64,000 nt of DNA from Ancylostoma caninum (Eukaryota; Nematoda; Chromadorea; Rhabditida; Ancylostomatidae): the NCBI GenBank assembly GCA_037903475.1, contig JBAJFG010000452.1:310001-374000 (forward strand). The letters are read 5' to 3'. Shown piece after piece: positions 11,933-24,809 of the stretch (within the stretch, counting starts at the first letter, position 1; the number at the start of each line of letters is the position of its first letter). A program made the position numbers and the translations under genes. The notes under the pieces are model-generated. The model did no database searches. It saw nothing but the letters and a program-made list of their open reading frames with translations, and was not told the DNA's origin.

Positions 11933-12103
11933 TAGGTTGGTCCGAAAGTTCTGTACCAAGTTTTACAATTTTTTCAGGCGGTGCTGCTCTGTCACTTTTT
12001 GCGATTGAGAAGTAATAGATCATTCTACCACATTCCTGCTCCTAAAAACTTCCAATTCAAGATCGGGAAATAAATATTTGCATAAGACTCCCAGACCATC
12101 CTA
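11933..12103. mobile_element. mariner-derived MITE, copy A
   Basis: The left end TAGGTTGGTCCGAAAGTTCT and the reversed right end TAGGATGGTCTGGGAGTCTT form imperfect inverted repeats about 171 bp apart, at a TA-containing site. A second copy is at 14065-14277. No transposase is encoded, so mobilisation would be in trans. Confidence 0.7.
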
Positions 12104-14064
12104 ATGAAATGAACCAGTCGGGAACGTCGGCCGCTAGTTTCTGTTGGAAAGGTTATTTTGTGAAGTTCCCTCCAGAAAGTGCAGGAAGGAAAATCCACCG
12201 TTCCTGTCCAGAAATTGATTTGACCCCGGGAATCCTGCGAGCAACTTTTCTCTATAGTTGCGGAACCTTGAGCTGAAAACCAGCACAGCAGAACGAATCG
12301 CAGTAGATATATTAGGCAAAAACTCATACCTAACCCTTAAGTGGTCGATGTCCTTGAACCGGAGCCAATGTCGGTGCTTTTATGGGACGGGAACTATTAG
12401 GGGGACCGACTACGATATCGAAACGCCTGTGTTTGAGTCCCTCGTACGAGAAAAGTTAGGGAGGGAGAAGGGCGGCAGTAAGAGGTTCCTAATACTATGC
12501 ACTGCCGCACGTGGTGAAATACGTGATGCAATTCTTATACATTTGAATATATTAGTCATTACTGCTATTCAAAATGGATAGGTTGATTGCAACAAAATGA
12601 AGAGGACCAGGTCTGAAGACACAGGTTAGACGACTCGACTGCTCCAGCGGGCGAGTGTGGTGCTCTGCCTCCAGGCGGTTCCTGTGGTATCTCTCGTCAG
12701 AGCCATAATGAAGACACTTGAAAAGGAGTAAAAAAACAATAATTTTTAGTACCTTCGTACTGAAATCTACGATTTCAGACTAGGCTGAATATTTCCGCGA
12801 GACTTGAAAAGCTACGAGGCTAGATTTCGCAGGAAAGTCGACTCCATTTCGTGCCCGGAATAGTGTTCTGAGCGCAATATTACGTGGACGAGAATAGTTC
12901 AAGTCTCGAGTATACGAGAATCAAACAAAAGCTCTTTCAAAGGACCTCTTATTCACGCTTCACAGACAAACCATGCTCATGTAATCTGTTATTAATGGTG
13001 GCACATGCGTGTTTGAACTTCAGTGTTTATCTGCCTCCTGAGATACCAACCATTTCTAATTCAGACGTCACAGTCATCCAGCCGCCCACTAAGTTGTTTA
13101 GTGTTATGTTTCATACAGTGCTTTACCTTGGGGGACGCAACAATTGAGCAGAAAACAAGCTCAGCTCCTACACGTCGTGAGAAAGTCAGTGAGTGGGGGT
13201 TTCCATATACGTGGGCGGAGGTTTAGTTACCCATGTCCAGAAAATGGTTCTCTCTTTCATCTTATTCCAGATGTCGCCTATGCTTCCTCGTAAAGTGGAG
13301 TGTTCGTTGGTAAATCCAAAGAACTACTCTCAGAAAGGATCCATTCATAAGAAACTCGCCACAGACATCCACCTACATATTGGGCGTCATATAATCTTGC
13401 GCTTAAATTTCATGTGCACGGACTAGAGAGTTTATGTTGATTTTTAGCTGAAGGTTCAATTACCCACGTTTGGAACACAAAGTGGAGAGAGGAAAGACAT
13501 GAAATTTTGGTTTTTCTCGATCACTTCTATTATTTTGGGTATTAAAAATTGAAATCATTGAGAAATTCGAAGCTAATCATGCTCGATGGAAAAAGGCTGT
13601 AACTCTACCGTGCTGATAATTTAAAAAAAAACTCATTGCTGCTGTAGAAATTTAGTAATTGGCATACTCCAGAAATGCCCCAGGATGTTACTTATATGTA
13701 GGATTTCACACAACGTGAATGATCGCATTGAATTTAACTGAAATCTGGTAACCAACAAATTTTTCTGCATGAATGAGAGGCCTTTACCATGGTCTCGATG
13801 CGTTATTGAGATTACCCTGATGCGTTATTGAGATTACCCAATGTAGACGTAATAAAGTGCTTAAATGTAATCTTCACCTGGCCTCCATCAATATGTTTGC
13901 CTATACGAGATGTCGTCTAAACCCAGGTGCTACCCTAATCGTACTCCTCGCTATGAGAGTACACTTCCTTCCAATAATGCATCCGGGCCCTGCTTAAGGA
14001 TCTCTAGCATGCGGTTCTTCTCGTTCAGGCACATAGGTGGCGCTTTTCCACTCTAGTTAAGATA
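12104..14064. other. Non-genic stretch; two degenerate SL1-like motifs
   Basis: No exon is convincing here. Positions 13220-13241 and 13453-13474 resemble the nematode spliced leader SL1 (17-18 of 22 positions by eye, both on the plus strand), but neither is followed by the GT donor and Sm-site structure an SL RNA gene needs. A doubled GATTACC motif lies at 13804-13850. Confidence 0.35.
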
Positions 14065-14277
14065 CAAGATTGGTCCAAAAGTCTTGCACCGAATTTAACA
14101 CATTTTTTCAAACAATCATAACAGTAGCGCCCATGGATGGGGCCTGGGTCCGTCAATTTTTATAATTGAGAAGTAGTGGAACATTCTAATATACTCCATT
14201 ACCAAAAAATTTCAATTCAAGACCAAGGACTTCTGGAACGAAAAATAAATGTTGTTGCAAGACTTCCGGACTAACCT
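14065..14277. mobile_element. mariner-derived MITE, copy B
   Basis: The left end AAGATTGGTCCAAAAGTCTT and the reversed right end AGGTTAGTCCGGAAGTCTTG are inverted. The interior matches copy A (ATTGAGAAGTAGT, then AAATTTCAATTCAAGACC), with an extra segment of about 40 bp around 14110-14150. It is older or differently deleted than copy A. Confidence 0.7.
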
Positions 14278-15479
14278 TTCAGTTCATTCCTCTACCGAGT
14301 CCTAGGAATTACCCTATCTTAGACTAGAGTGATAAGGCAGTAGATTAGTACTGGCTTCTTGTTCCTCTATTTTTGTGCCCAAGCAACCTTAAACAGCGCA
14401 GAATCTAGAACGAGAATGGTAAAGAGCCAGCAGGTCTGTGGTCATAACAAATTCCTGATGGAGGCTGAGCAGCCGAGTGACCACAGGTGTGCGTCTATGT
14501 TCATAAATTCTCTCATGTACCGAATGAATTATGTATGTATAAATCATCTGTGGTGAACAAGTTTTCATCAGCCTTCGAAATTCAGGGGGAAACCCTATGT
14601 TTCGTCCATTCAACGTTGTTATTACTCTCTTGTTTCCTGGTCGGTGATCTGGTTTATTCCCAAGTTAATTGTAACATGTGGTGCTATTCAACGCATGCGG
14701 AAAAAGATGAGGTCAGTCACCGGAATGTTCCTACATAAGTATGTGTCCGAGTAAAAAGCTGGCAATGATTTCTGAAAAGGAGAAAATCCTGAGGCAATGT
14801 GCTATGGCACGTTGAAGCGACATGGGATCCCAAAATTGAAGAGGTTTTTTGATTGGAAAAGTGTGTCGGAAAAACGCTGCGTTTAGGTAGTCTAAGATGG
14901 GGTTCAGCCTCTCGATTGAGCGAATATGTGTCCTCCAATGGCACACATCAAAGCATTAACTTCTGTCTATACCAGTCATGACGGGGCTGGGTATTGGGTG
15001 ACGCTTCTCTCAATAGACATGAGGCTGAGGATTTAGCATCAGTACTAGACCACGTCCGCATAAAAAATTTACTTGCATTTGGAGAACCAGATTGTGCATG
15101 CAATAGCAAACCTGAAAATGTTAGGGATCCCGAAAGTGAAGTTTTTTCGCTGCAAAAATTCCACCCGAAATCATTCCACTGTACATATTTGAATTTAACT
15201 CTCCTGAGCTGTGAGCCTCTGTTTATGTGGTTCCCACCGGAATGGACATAATCTCACTCTTTTGTAGCCGTGTAGTGAGGAATGTGGTCAAGCAAATGAT
15301 CTTCGCCCCCAGAATCCCACAGAGATGGTCAGATAAGGGATTTGAAGGTACAATGATCCAAGCAATAGTGGACAAGTTTCCATACAGATTTCATTCAGAT
15401 ACACATTTTTTACATAGGAGGAAAATTGATTAAAAACATATGAAGTGACGATAATATCTTTCTCCGTGTAGATTTGCTG
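14278..15479. other. Non-genic stretch, no recognised feature
   Basis: Open frames of up to about 85 codons occur but lack recognisable motifs and paired splice sites. No terminal repeats were found. Confidence 0.35.
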
Positions 15480-15730
15480 CCTACTTACCGGATCGGAAGA
15501 ACCACAGTAGGTATTCGGAAGAATCGTAGCCGAAAATCGGAAGAAGCGCAGCAGAAGACAGGAAAAGCTGACCGGTGACATACAGCTCTTCCGCTTTCCT
15601 GCTGCCGAAGCAGAAAATCGAAGGGATCGCAAGACATTCTGCAGCTGTCCTTCCGGCTTTCTGCTGCGGTCCTCCCGAACCAGTCCAACAGGAAGCGGAA
15701 GTAATCGTTCCATCTTTGCGTCTTCCGCTT
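15480..15730. repeat. Degenerate CGGAAG / CAGCAGAAAG-rich low-complexity tract
   Basis: Short units such as ATCGGAAGAA, GCCGAAAATCGGAAG and GCAGCAGAAGAC recur irregularly on the plus strand, with their complements (CTTCCGCTT) toward the right. Several overlapping frames stay open on the minus strand as a result. Confidence 0.5.
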
Positions 15731-15767
15731 CTCAAACACATGATCAAGGCCTATCTCGGCTGCATAC

Positions 15768-15865
15768 CTTCCAACAGCTTTTCTGAGTCCTTCATTAAGG
15801 CCCAGAATGGGTGAAGCTGCATAATCAAGCTCATTAGCAATCAAGCTAAACGTATAAAGACTCAT
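15768..15865 (-). CDS. Possible first exon, unknown product
   Basis: On the minus strand an ATG at 15865 opens a frame beginning MSLYTFSLIANELDYAASPI. It can be ended by a good donor, AAG|GTATGC, at 15768/15767. I do not recognise the family. The composition looks protein-like, but the frame also continues into the low-complexity tract downstream and no second exon could be joined. Chance is a real alternative. Confidence 0.2.
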
Positions 15866-15899
15866 TTTTCAGGCACCAAAAAACACACACACACAACCG

Positions 15900-17460
15900 G
15901 AAACTCAAATGGTGTACATATATGAGAAGAAAAATTGAGGTACTGGGCGGCTAGGAATGTAGAATATGATGAAACTCAATTTTAAATCCGGATAATTGAA
16001 AACTTTACATTAAAATACATACCTTTCTGTTATCATCTGATAGTATTCAACAGCTTTGATAAAAGGCAATGTTGGGAATCTTGAACGTTGAAGAAAATGA
16101 AAATAGCTATATGCAAAAGTTCAACACGTAGTGTTCTAATAAAGAAACAGAAACAGAAAACAGACTTTCTAGGATATGAATCCAAGAGGAGGTACTGAGC
16201 CTGGTTTCTTCCAAGCTTCTCGGAGGTGAAGAAATGCATTGAAATCCCAACGATAGCCGGAATCTGTCTAGCTTTTGGACTAACAGGAGCAAAAACGTCC
16301 ATTTTCAGATCTCTAGAGATTATCGTTGATACGACTACAGCACAACATCATCGCCCGCATGTCTTCATAGAAAATCCGTGTCTGCTCATGATACACTATC
16401 CGCACCTTATAAGGTGACGAAGGTTTGCAGACACTAAAAGCGTCTTATGTGTCTTCTAGTACGTGAGATGATTACAGTATTCACGTACAATAAGTAAAAA
16501 GTAGTAAGACGGAAGCATCTGAATATCAATATTGACGCAAACAGTTGACGCACGCTTGCCCTGGATTACACCGCTATCACGTCATCTTCCACAAAATCCA
16601 CATCAATCCCACTCCTTCGAGGGAAAAAGTAATTGTTTCAACGAGAACAAATGGAAAGCTCTAATGATGGAAGGCTCCTCCTTCCCTATCACCAGATATC
16701 AGCTTTTTAGTTTCGCAGACAAAAGCTAATCGCAATACACTTATTAGGGAATGATGGAGGATAATCGGTAACACTCTCTCTTGTTTCGCATTGCTCCATG
16801 TTCCCTCGAGAGCAATGGACTCATTCCGAAGGCGTGGGACTAAAAAGGGAATGAAACAAAAAGGACATCATCCAACGGGAAAAATGCTAACCCAATCCGA
16901 CCTTGGTGAACGCGGTTTGAATGTGAATCCTCTCTGCAGACAGTGTCAGTACATAAAAACTGTTCTGTGTTGTTCGACAAAAGCATGAAGAAATGGACTA
17001 TGCTCTTCGTAGATGGAGTTGGGGAACCCTTGCACTGCTTGCGATAATCTGAATATTATAAATTTTCGCTGGTTTTTTTCCTGTCATTTTATCAGTCGAT
17101 TGTTTTTTCACTGTCATATTTAGTTGTCCACGCTTTTACACATTGATCCTTGCTATTGCATTTCATTGTTTCAAACACGTACGCGATACACATCTCAGTA
17201 AAGATAGATTAACTATAAAGATGAGACAGAGAGCAAGTGGAATAGAATTTCAGTAGAAACAACATCGCACCACATATTATAGTACTCATTTACCACCCAT
17301 TGATGGTCAGCTGCTGTTTGCGGTGGCATTCTGCCTTGTATTGGTGGACACGTGGTGAGATCGTCTGTCAGCTGGATGCTTAGTGTTGTCTGGCTAGGAT
17401 GAGTTGAATGAACGGATGTTGAGCAGGTCTTTAGTGGTTTAGAGCGGAAATAGATGGCCT
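15900..17460. other. Non-genic stretch, no recognised feature
   Basis: The only notable frame is on the minus strand, starting with ATG at 16302 (MDVFAPVSPKARQIPAIVGI), and it is not supported by splice sites. No repeat ends were found. Confidence 0.3.
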
Positions 17461-17478
17461 TGAACAACTTTCAGGCAT

Positions 17479-17575
17479 CTGAAGATGACGTTAAGTCGAA
17501 ACGTTAGGCCAGAATAAACGTGACCGTATAACAACCTGTGTGGCACAGAAGAAATATGCATGAATAAAATCAGAA
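17479..17575 (+). repeat. Penelope-like retroelement fragment with CTGAAGA..GAAACG motif
   Basis: The plus strand reads CTGAAGATGACGTTAAGTCG then AAACGTTAGGCCAGAATAAA, followed by ATAACAACCTGTGTGGCAC. It matches the minus-strand fragment at 8761-8850 over about 75 bases. Between the two motifs, GAC and GTC can pair as a short stem. Confidence 0.5.
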
Positions 17576-18758
17576 GAAGCAATTCGTTAAATCAATAGAA
17601 TCAGTTTATTTTCAAGAAATTCGTTGAATGCAACGTAAGGGTAGACATGTCGGTGGGTGCTGGTTAAAGGGCCATATGCATGATTGAGACTACCCAAGGT
17701 AAAAGGGTCAGCACCACGCAAAATTAGCTGCCGTTAACAAAGGCGTCAACGTATTTAGTCTCAAAGATGCTAGCTCCGATTTAATGTTATGTGTTTGTTA
17801 TCTTGCTCAACCTAAAGGATGGGGGGAAATACGGTAACAACGCTCGATTCTTCTCCGAAAAAAAATTGTTTTGCCTTGAAGGTAAACTCAGTTGAGATTT
17901 CCTACCGCAACGTTTCACCGCAGCAGTGCTCCAGCCCACGAATCATATTTGTTTCAGGACTCAAGCAAAAATATATTTTAGGTCTCATTGGTTTTATCGA
18001 GTGACCACTCGTCTCCTTTGTCTTAGTCGTTAGAGTTAGTAGGTTTTCATGATCCTGAGACCAGTACTTCTTCAGAAACTCTCTGGACTTTTGACTAGTT
18101 GCGCAAGCACTTCAAAAGGTGTTGGATGTCCCAAGCCCCGACAACTTGTGCGCCACAGTCAGCGACTTCACTCTTCAGCTTAGGTCCTGGATCGGAGCTG
18201 ACAGGGGATAACCCAAGGTGAAGCACTGCCTTGTGTTAAATATGACCCAGTGAACATAGACTCTACAACTGAATATGTTTAAAATTACATATAAATTCTT
18301 TTTCGATGTAATTTTTTTGTTACCAGTTATAGTTATATTTATGGCCCACCCTTTAGTTAGCCTACTGACTTGTTGTTCCAATGCTACTAGCATCTTGGTG
18401 GGACCAACGGATTCGAAATAGGACTGTTTATAACTGTTCATTGGGCACAGCTGCAGTCCTCATCAGTCCACTGATGGTTCCCTGACTTAGACCACAGCCA
18501 CAGACGATGCTGATAATATCCGACAGTTTACAGCGTTAAGCAATCCCTGAGTCAGACCACAGCCAATGACGACAGTAAAGGAAGACGAAGCAATATCTGA
18601 CGATCAGTGCCTTTTATGCAAAAGATGTGGGCGGAGTTCTCTAAGATGCTCATATTTGTATAATAGACACCTACTACAAAGTACTTACCTCTAACGCTAT
18701 CTATACAACTGCTACCATAAGTTAACCTGGTGATTTACAAGCATCTCTAGTAAACAAT
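17576..18758. other. Non-genic stretch, no recognised feature
   Basis: Contains one copy of the dispersed GAGACTACCCAAGGTAAAAG motif (17680-17705). No credible exon could be seen. Confidence 0.3.
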
Positions 18759-18917
18759 GATATATAGTTGGTTCACCTGGAGCGCGCACTACAGATCACG
18801 CTCCAATCGAACGCGGTGGCGTGGGAAGGGTGGCAGATGCTAAGGATAGAGACCTGACTCCTGTCACGTCGCCGCGTTCGACTGGAGCATGACCTGCAGG
18901 TGAACAGACCATATGTC
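18759..18917. mobile_element. Foldback MITE, 159 bp
   Basis: The left arm GATATATAGTTGGTTCACCT and the reversed right arm GACATATGGTCTGTTCACCT start imperfect arms of about 55-60 bp. The arms share CACGCTCCAATCGAACGCGG (left) and ATGCTCCAGTCGAACGCGG (right, reversed). The left arm has a small insertion. No coding potential. The superfamily is not clear. Confidence 0.7.
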
Positions 18918-19450
18918 GCTGACAGAATAAAACATTTAGAGCATTTCCAGTACAGAAGTGAACTAGATAAATAAGGCTGATAATAGGTTGTCGAAAAAAT
19001 TTCCCACCATTTTTAGGTCACCTTTTAAAATTTGTTTTTCTTTTTCAATGGAACAAGCGGAAGCCACCACTATAGACATGAACACGACAGTAACAAAGGT
19101 GTTGGTTGGTAGCAGCTGCGAGTGGTTGGTCCCATCGTAATTCCATGAAATTCTGAGCATTGTCTTCTGAGCAGGTAGCACTTTTTCTGGTAGTGGAAGC
19201 CATGGTTACCAGTGTCCGAGCATCCACAATTTCTCCTGTATTGAATTCTTAGAAAAATTGGTATAGGTGGACTGTTGGGTGGCTTTTATATACGTCTTGG
19301 ATAGGAAGTTCGAGAGCAACCTCGAAAATTCCGCAGAGAAAGTGGACGGAAACTATACCGAGAACTTTATATTCATTAGGAATGATGATTATCAAACATA
19401 GATGCTAACTGACGACCTTGACGACCTAAAATATGTGCTACATTATAGAC

Positions 19451-19530
19451 CTGAAGATGGTGTTAGACTACCGGAAACTAGCCAACAAAAGGTCGCACGC
19501 AGAGATCTACATTACTCACCCAAAAAGAAA
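19451..19530 (+). repeat. Diverged CTGAAGA..GAAAC fragment
   Basis: CTGAAGATGGTGTTAGACTA followed by CCGGAAACTAGCC has the same motif order as the fragments at 8761 and 17479. Between the motifs TGGT can pair with ACCG. Downstream similarity is weak, so homology is less certain. Confidence 0.35.
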
Positions 19531-22500
19531 CTCTAATGCTACTGCCCTATTCCACCGTTTCTGAAACAAAACGAAATAGAATAACAAGAGAGACCCATCA
19601 TCCGCGTCGCTGTTTATATGTAGTTGTAGCTAAGTTGGTACGTGGCACCTCTCAGAAGGAAGTTGTTAGGCCAAAAATAATGGACTATTGTCGTTTTCGT
19701 CTTCAGAGCCATTCAAAAACGATGAAAAGATCTAGCATTTAGCGAGAAAAACATAGCCCTTATGAGCCAGCCTGGAATTTGCCATGTAAACTGAAGCAGA
19801 ATTTCGGTTTCGGGATTTATTCCGCCAAATCATCTTACTGAAATGTCGCATGCCAAAAAACTTGAAAAATCCGTGTAAATCCATGTAAATTTCGGGAGTT
19901 TCGTTGAATTCACTTTCTTCACTACATAGACAGTCTCAATCGTGCTCAGCCCAGGCCTTTCACTACAATAAAGTATATACAATAATGTACGGTAATGTAA
20001 TGGTAATGCACAGTAATAACATTATTTTACGATAACATACGCCAGCTAACATCATGCCGCACGCAATAAGGATCCACCTGCCAGCTTGGTTCGCGCAGAG
20101 CTACGGCAATGGCTTTCAAAGGTTCAATTTGACGGTGTCAGGCAAGCTGAAATTAGGCCACTGGGATGAAGAGACACTGTGCCAATGTTGGCATTCAATG
20201 AAGAGAACTATACAGTAACTGCTCAGCGATTTCTCGGACTTTGGCCATGTAGGAATAGAAGGCGCTGACGCCAAGACAGCTCTACAGCTCAGAAGAAGAG
20301 CTTAGTCGCCAGCCTTGTGGGCAGCATAGCTCGACTGATCCCAGTGCGTCGAGAACAAGCCCCGCCCCCAGCCTGTGCCATCCTTGTCAGTCGCATGGCT
20401 CTTTCCACCACAGCGAACTCGGAGTTATCTAAGTTATCATTTCTCAGAAAGGAACTGCTCATGCAGTCTCACTGAAGGAGGTAATTCGATTAGGCGGGAT
20501 GTATGAAGACCTTTCTTTCAAATGGGCTATTAACAGGTGCTGAATATAACTGCAGTGCAGTTGTAGCCGGCGTGATGGTAATATTGTCGGAGTAGGCGAT
20601 GTATTTGTCATTCGATGACTGATTGTATCTGCAACTCTTTCTTCACTTTTAAAACGGGAACGGAATGTAAATCCTACTACATATAGTAACCTTTCAGCCA
20701 TGGCGTCATGGTATAATAGAGGAGATGTGGTGTTGCACCTGAATTAAGGCTCCAATCTGTATCAGTATGTAGTATGCATACATTTGTGTGCTATCTGCCG
20801 TCTGACAGATCCACAGAGAGGTAAGTGCTACATACTGCCCCACTCTCAACACGATAATTACCACATATGCGTAAAAAAACAACTGGTTCTGCAACGACCC
20901 TTGAACAACTGCGGTTTTCGAAAGTGATGAAAACTGGAGTTTGTTTGCCTCAGCACAACACAATTTTCGTATGAAAAAAGTTGTTTCCCAACAAAATTGT
21001 AAAGATTAATCGAATCCCTATTGCGATGAAAAAAATCTGCTCTTACGCCGTCTTAGCAGGGAGTTCTGGAAGAAATCGCCTTTTTTTACAATTCCGTATC
21101 AGATGTGACCTTTTGCTATCAATAGCAGGTAGAGGAGGCACTCATGGCACATATTCATGAACTTCTTTAGAAGGATGATCTATATCCATTATATTATAAC
21201 AACCAATATCGACTCGTTACTAATGACACAGGCAACTGGAATGCTCAACGGAACACCACGTTTTCCAGTGCTTCGTTCAAACGAACTGATAAGTCCAAGA
21301 TATGTGTAGCATAGATGAAAATGATAACTATACTTTTTTCAGCCTAATGGTAGCTGCTCAACCAGAACTTGTATTTCAACTGAAATGTGGATCCATAGCG
21401 TTGTAAATAAGATGTAATGAATAAAATGAATGGAAAAACATGAAAACGAGGTAGAGGGTCTACCATTTTACACAGTCAGCGGTTTAGTAACTTAAAATGG
21501 ACAGGATGTGTGGCTTTTTTGGTGCCTCTGTGTCGTTGGCCTTTTCATCAGCTGTTCTCTCTTTGTTCCCTTAGCCTTGCGTTTCCCTATTGCAGAGTAC
21601 TTCTACCTATTAATCGAAAGCACTATTTTAGTTGCTCTATAAAAGATGCAGTGAAAAAAATGTTCGGAAACTGGCACGTGGCAGTGCTACGCAAGACGGT
21701 TATTGAATCCAGAATAAAACGTAGGCAGAGTTGTAATAGAGTGTTCCACGATTCTTTCGCAGAGTTGATCTGACGTCAGAAATGGGTTGGAATCGACAGA
21801 GACGGCTGCTCGACACGCAGAAGCCAAATATGGCTTCGATCTTATACGGTACGTATGAAGAAAGATTATAGTAAGAATACAAAAGAAAGCTGCGAAGAGC
21901 CCGAGTCTCGGGAAGAAAACAATGAAGTGATGCTGCTAGTTGTGATCATTCCCAGCTATCCAAGAAATAACCCCGACTCTTTCAAGAACTTTTTTTTGGA
22001 TAAAGGAGACCTCCTTATAGCTGACCCGTTCGCTGCTCACCTTTTCACAGTTATAAACAGAAAACGGTGGTGAATGGGGGCGATAATAGATGGTGGAAAT
22101 TGTTGGTGCGCAGACAATCAGAGTGAGACTTCGCAGGAGAGGCGACGCGTATGGCTGTGTCCACTTCGTAGTAGTCTGCAGCATATTATTGTAGTAAACG
22201 ATATATTATTATAGGACATTAATCACCACTCACTCACGTGAACCTACACCTACAGGTTCAAGATAATTCAAGGATTACCTTCCTAAAAACCTTGCTATTT
22301 TTCCATGGTGAAAAATAGCATTCTCCCCATGCTCAAACGTCTCAGCAATTTTTTCGACGTTTCCAAGACCCATGAGCAAAGTAGTCGGATAATGAACATC
22401 TGTGAAAATGTGAGTGAAACAGCTTCCTGGAAAGAAAGGAGCTGAAATAGGATAACAGCATGTAATCGTAGTAGAGTTCTTTATCCACCTAGGCAGTCAG

Positions 22501-24235
22501 TACATGCGAAGCGGTTTAAGTAGCACTTTGTGTAACGACCACGATTGCGATTGCTACTGTAATGCATTTCACTTATCCCTTCACTACTGGAAGTAGCTTG
22601 TTTTTTACAAAGAGTATCAAGAGCTTGAATGTGAGGAATAAAGTTTCCATAAATAGCAAGGACAACTGAGTCAATCCATTCACGTGCTTTAGTTCCATGA
22701 TATGAGTGCTGAGCACTAAACAATGTTCACTATCTTTGAGTTGTGTATTGCGTTGTTACGCAATAATTTCAGAGCCCAGCGGCATTTGCAGAGCACTACG
22801 TATGGCTCAAAAATTTCGGACCGCTGGAATTCAATCGCAGAAGCAAATGAGGTCAGAAGAATGGGATTACTTAGGGTCATCTGATAGCTGGCGTCGTGAA
22901 CTATGGGATTATCACGAGGGAGTCACCGTGCAGGGATGAGTTCAATACATGGTTGTGTCTGTGGTAGCCGCTATGGTACAATAACTGGATAAAGTGTCGT
23001 TGAAAGCTCTCGAGCCTATGTATGTATTCCAGTGCTCCCACGACTATATACTTAATTTCATCTACTATCTTTTTTGGAAGGAAAAAAACCCATAAGACTA
23101 TGTATAACAATGTAATAAATGAATGATTGGGTGAATGAATAGCAAACTTCAACTCTTCGTACCACGGAACACGGATAAAGTTCCGTCGAGTGGGTTCTTT
23201 TCATACATAGTATAAAAATCGTATCTAAGGACAAGTTAACACTAAAGGGCAATGCAGAAAAGAAAAGGGAGCGAGATAATGAAATGTGCGTAGAGTGGGA
23301 AGGAACTGCACGGAAATAATAAAATTTAGAGGGAATTTTGAGCAGTATGACGCGAGTTCATTGGTTCCTATAACCTGTACAGTTATTACTAAAGATGTTT
23401 CTCACGAAAGCCATCAGAAAAGCCCATACACACTGCGGTGGGACACGCAACTGCGGCGAGTGGGAGTCCTCTTTCGCATGTTACTTTTTGTTTTTTCTTG
23501 TGTTTCGTTTTGTTTCGTTTGTGTATTTTCTAACTAGGTCCAACGTTATGTCACTTCTAGCTGTAACTGCATGGCTTGGCTTGGTCGCTTTTTCTCGTTT
23601 CTCCTAACTAACTCGTTCGCTCTTTGCTGTGGTACCTCTCTATTCATCATTCGACCTGTTCCTATGATGTGATGTGCTACTAATATTAAAAATAGATTTA
23701 ACATTTGGTGTACGTGGAAGCATTCTTTTGCAGAGCACAAATCATGGATTCCTAACCTTCCTTCTCTTGATTTTATCTGCAACGTGGGTAGGGGTTAGGA
23801 ATCGGCGAGCATCCCGCTGAGCTTACGCCGGGGCACCAGATCAAAGAGTCGCTTCCGCGTCCGCCCCTGAATATCAAGTCCAGTTGCGTTCTCGATGCGT
23901 GGTTATCTCTAAGGGCTTATGCCCTCTCAGCGTTTGCATCCCTATAATTACTTACATTTGCTTTTTTCCCTGTAAAGCTTAAATACAGCACATCAAATGA
24001 TAACTCAGAACCAATCTGGCTCTGAGCTGTAAGTATTCAGCGCTGGTACCAAAGATGTTTAGAAGAGAAAGGTACACCTCACTGGTTCAAAACAATAAAT
24101 TAGTCATTCATGCAATCAAGTCAAATCCTAGTTTTTCTTTTACTGCTTGGTCTGTCAGAAGTTGCTCTGATAATTTGCTTTAAGGTTCATCGATATTTTC
24201 ATTTCCTAGCAATATCTGAATGATCGGCACACCAC
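19531..24235. other. Long anonymous stretch
   Basis: No recognised gene or element end. The interval at 20060-20400 is relatively GC-rich and may be an uncharacterised interspersed repeat. An open minus-strand frame at 22481-22723 has protein-like composition (AREWIDSVVLAIYGNFIPHI) but no clear acceptor. A short 10-bp hairpin lies near 22290-22317. Confidence 0.3.
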
Positions 24236-24282
24236 TTTTGGTGTAACGAATAAATAAATAAATAAGTAAATAAATAAATAAC
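24236..24282 (+). repeat. LINE 3' tail remnant, (AATA)n
   Basis: A small hairpin (CACCACTTTTGGTG) is followed by AACGAATAAATAAATAAATA with more ATAAATAA units. This is the same design as the 3' end of the CR1-like LINE at 3313. No reading frame of that LINE is retained upstream. Confidence 0.55.
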
Positions 24283-24809
24283 TAGGGTCTCCGCAACTTC
24301 GGGGACCTGTACGGCAGAAATCCTCTTAGGCTGCTTCCAGAGTACGCCAGCAAATAGTTACACAAAAAAAACTTTTCATTTCCCGAGCAGCTCAAACTAT
24401 TATTCCAACTCTTCGCGACACGATATCGTTCTAGCGCGCACCAACTAACCTGGCTGCATGAGGTCGTCGCTGCCGTTGCCGCCGGTGTAGCCCACACAGC
24501 ACAGGCCGCTGGTTTTGTCCTCACTTCGCTGGCGTAGTCTTTACAGAGCCTTATATAAATTATGGTAATGCAACAAAATTTTCTAGAGCACAGGCGTAGG
24601 GGTGATTAGCACGTGATCGCATGCACTCGCCATGAGGCTCAGTTATATGTAGACTGTATCTCGCGGGGATGCGAAACTACCAGGGCATTCGGCCGATGTT
24701 TCGTTATAGGTGCGTAGACGCAGCGGAAGTCGGGTGCATTCACGATTTCGCGGTGTGACCAGCGGCTATCCATCTCGAGCCCTCCGACAGTGTTTACAAC
24801 AGTTTGACC

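Noticed and set aside
13453..13474. A functional SL1 RNA gene
   Set aside because: No GT donor directly after the leader, no Sm-binding site or stem-loops, and four mismatches to SL1.
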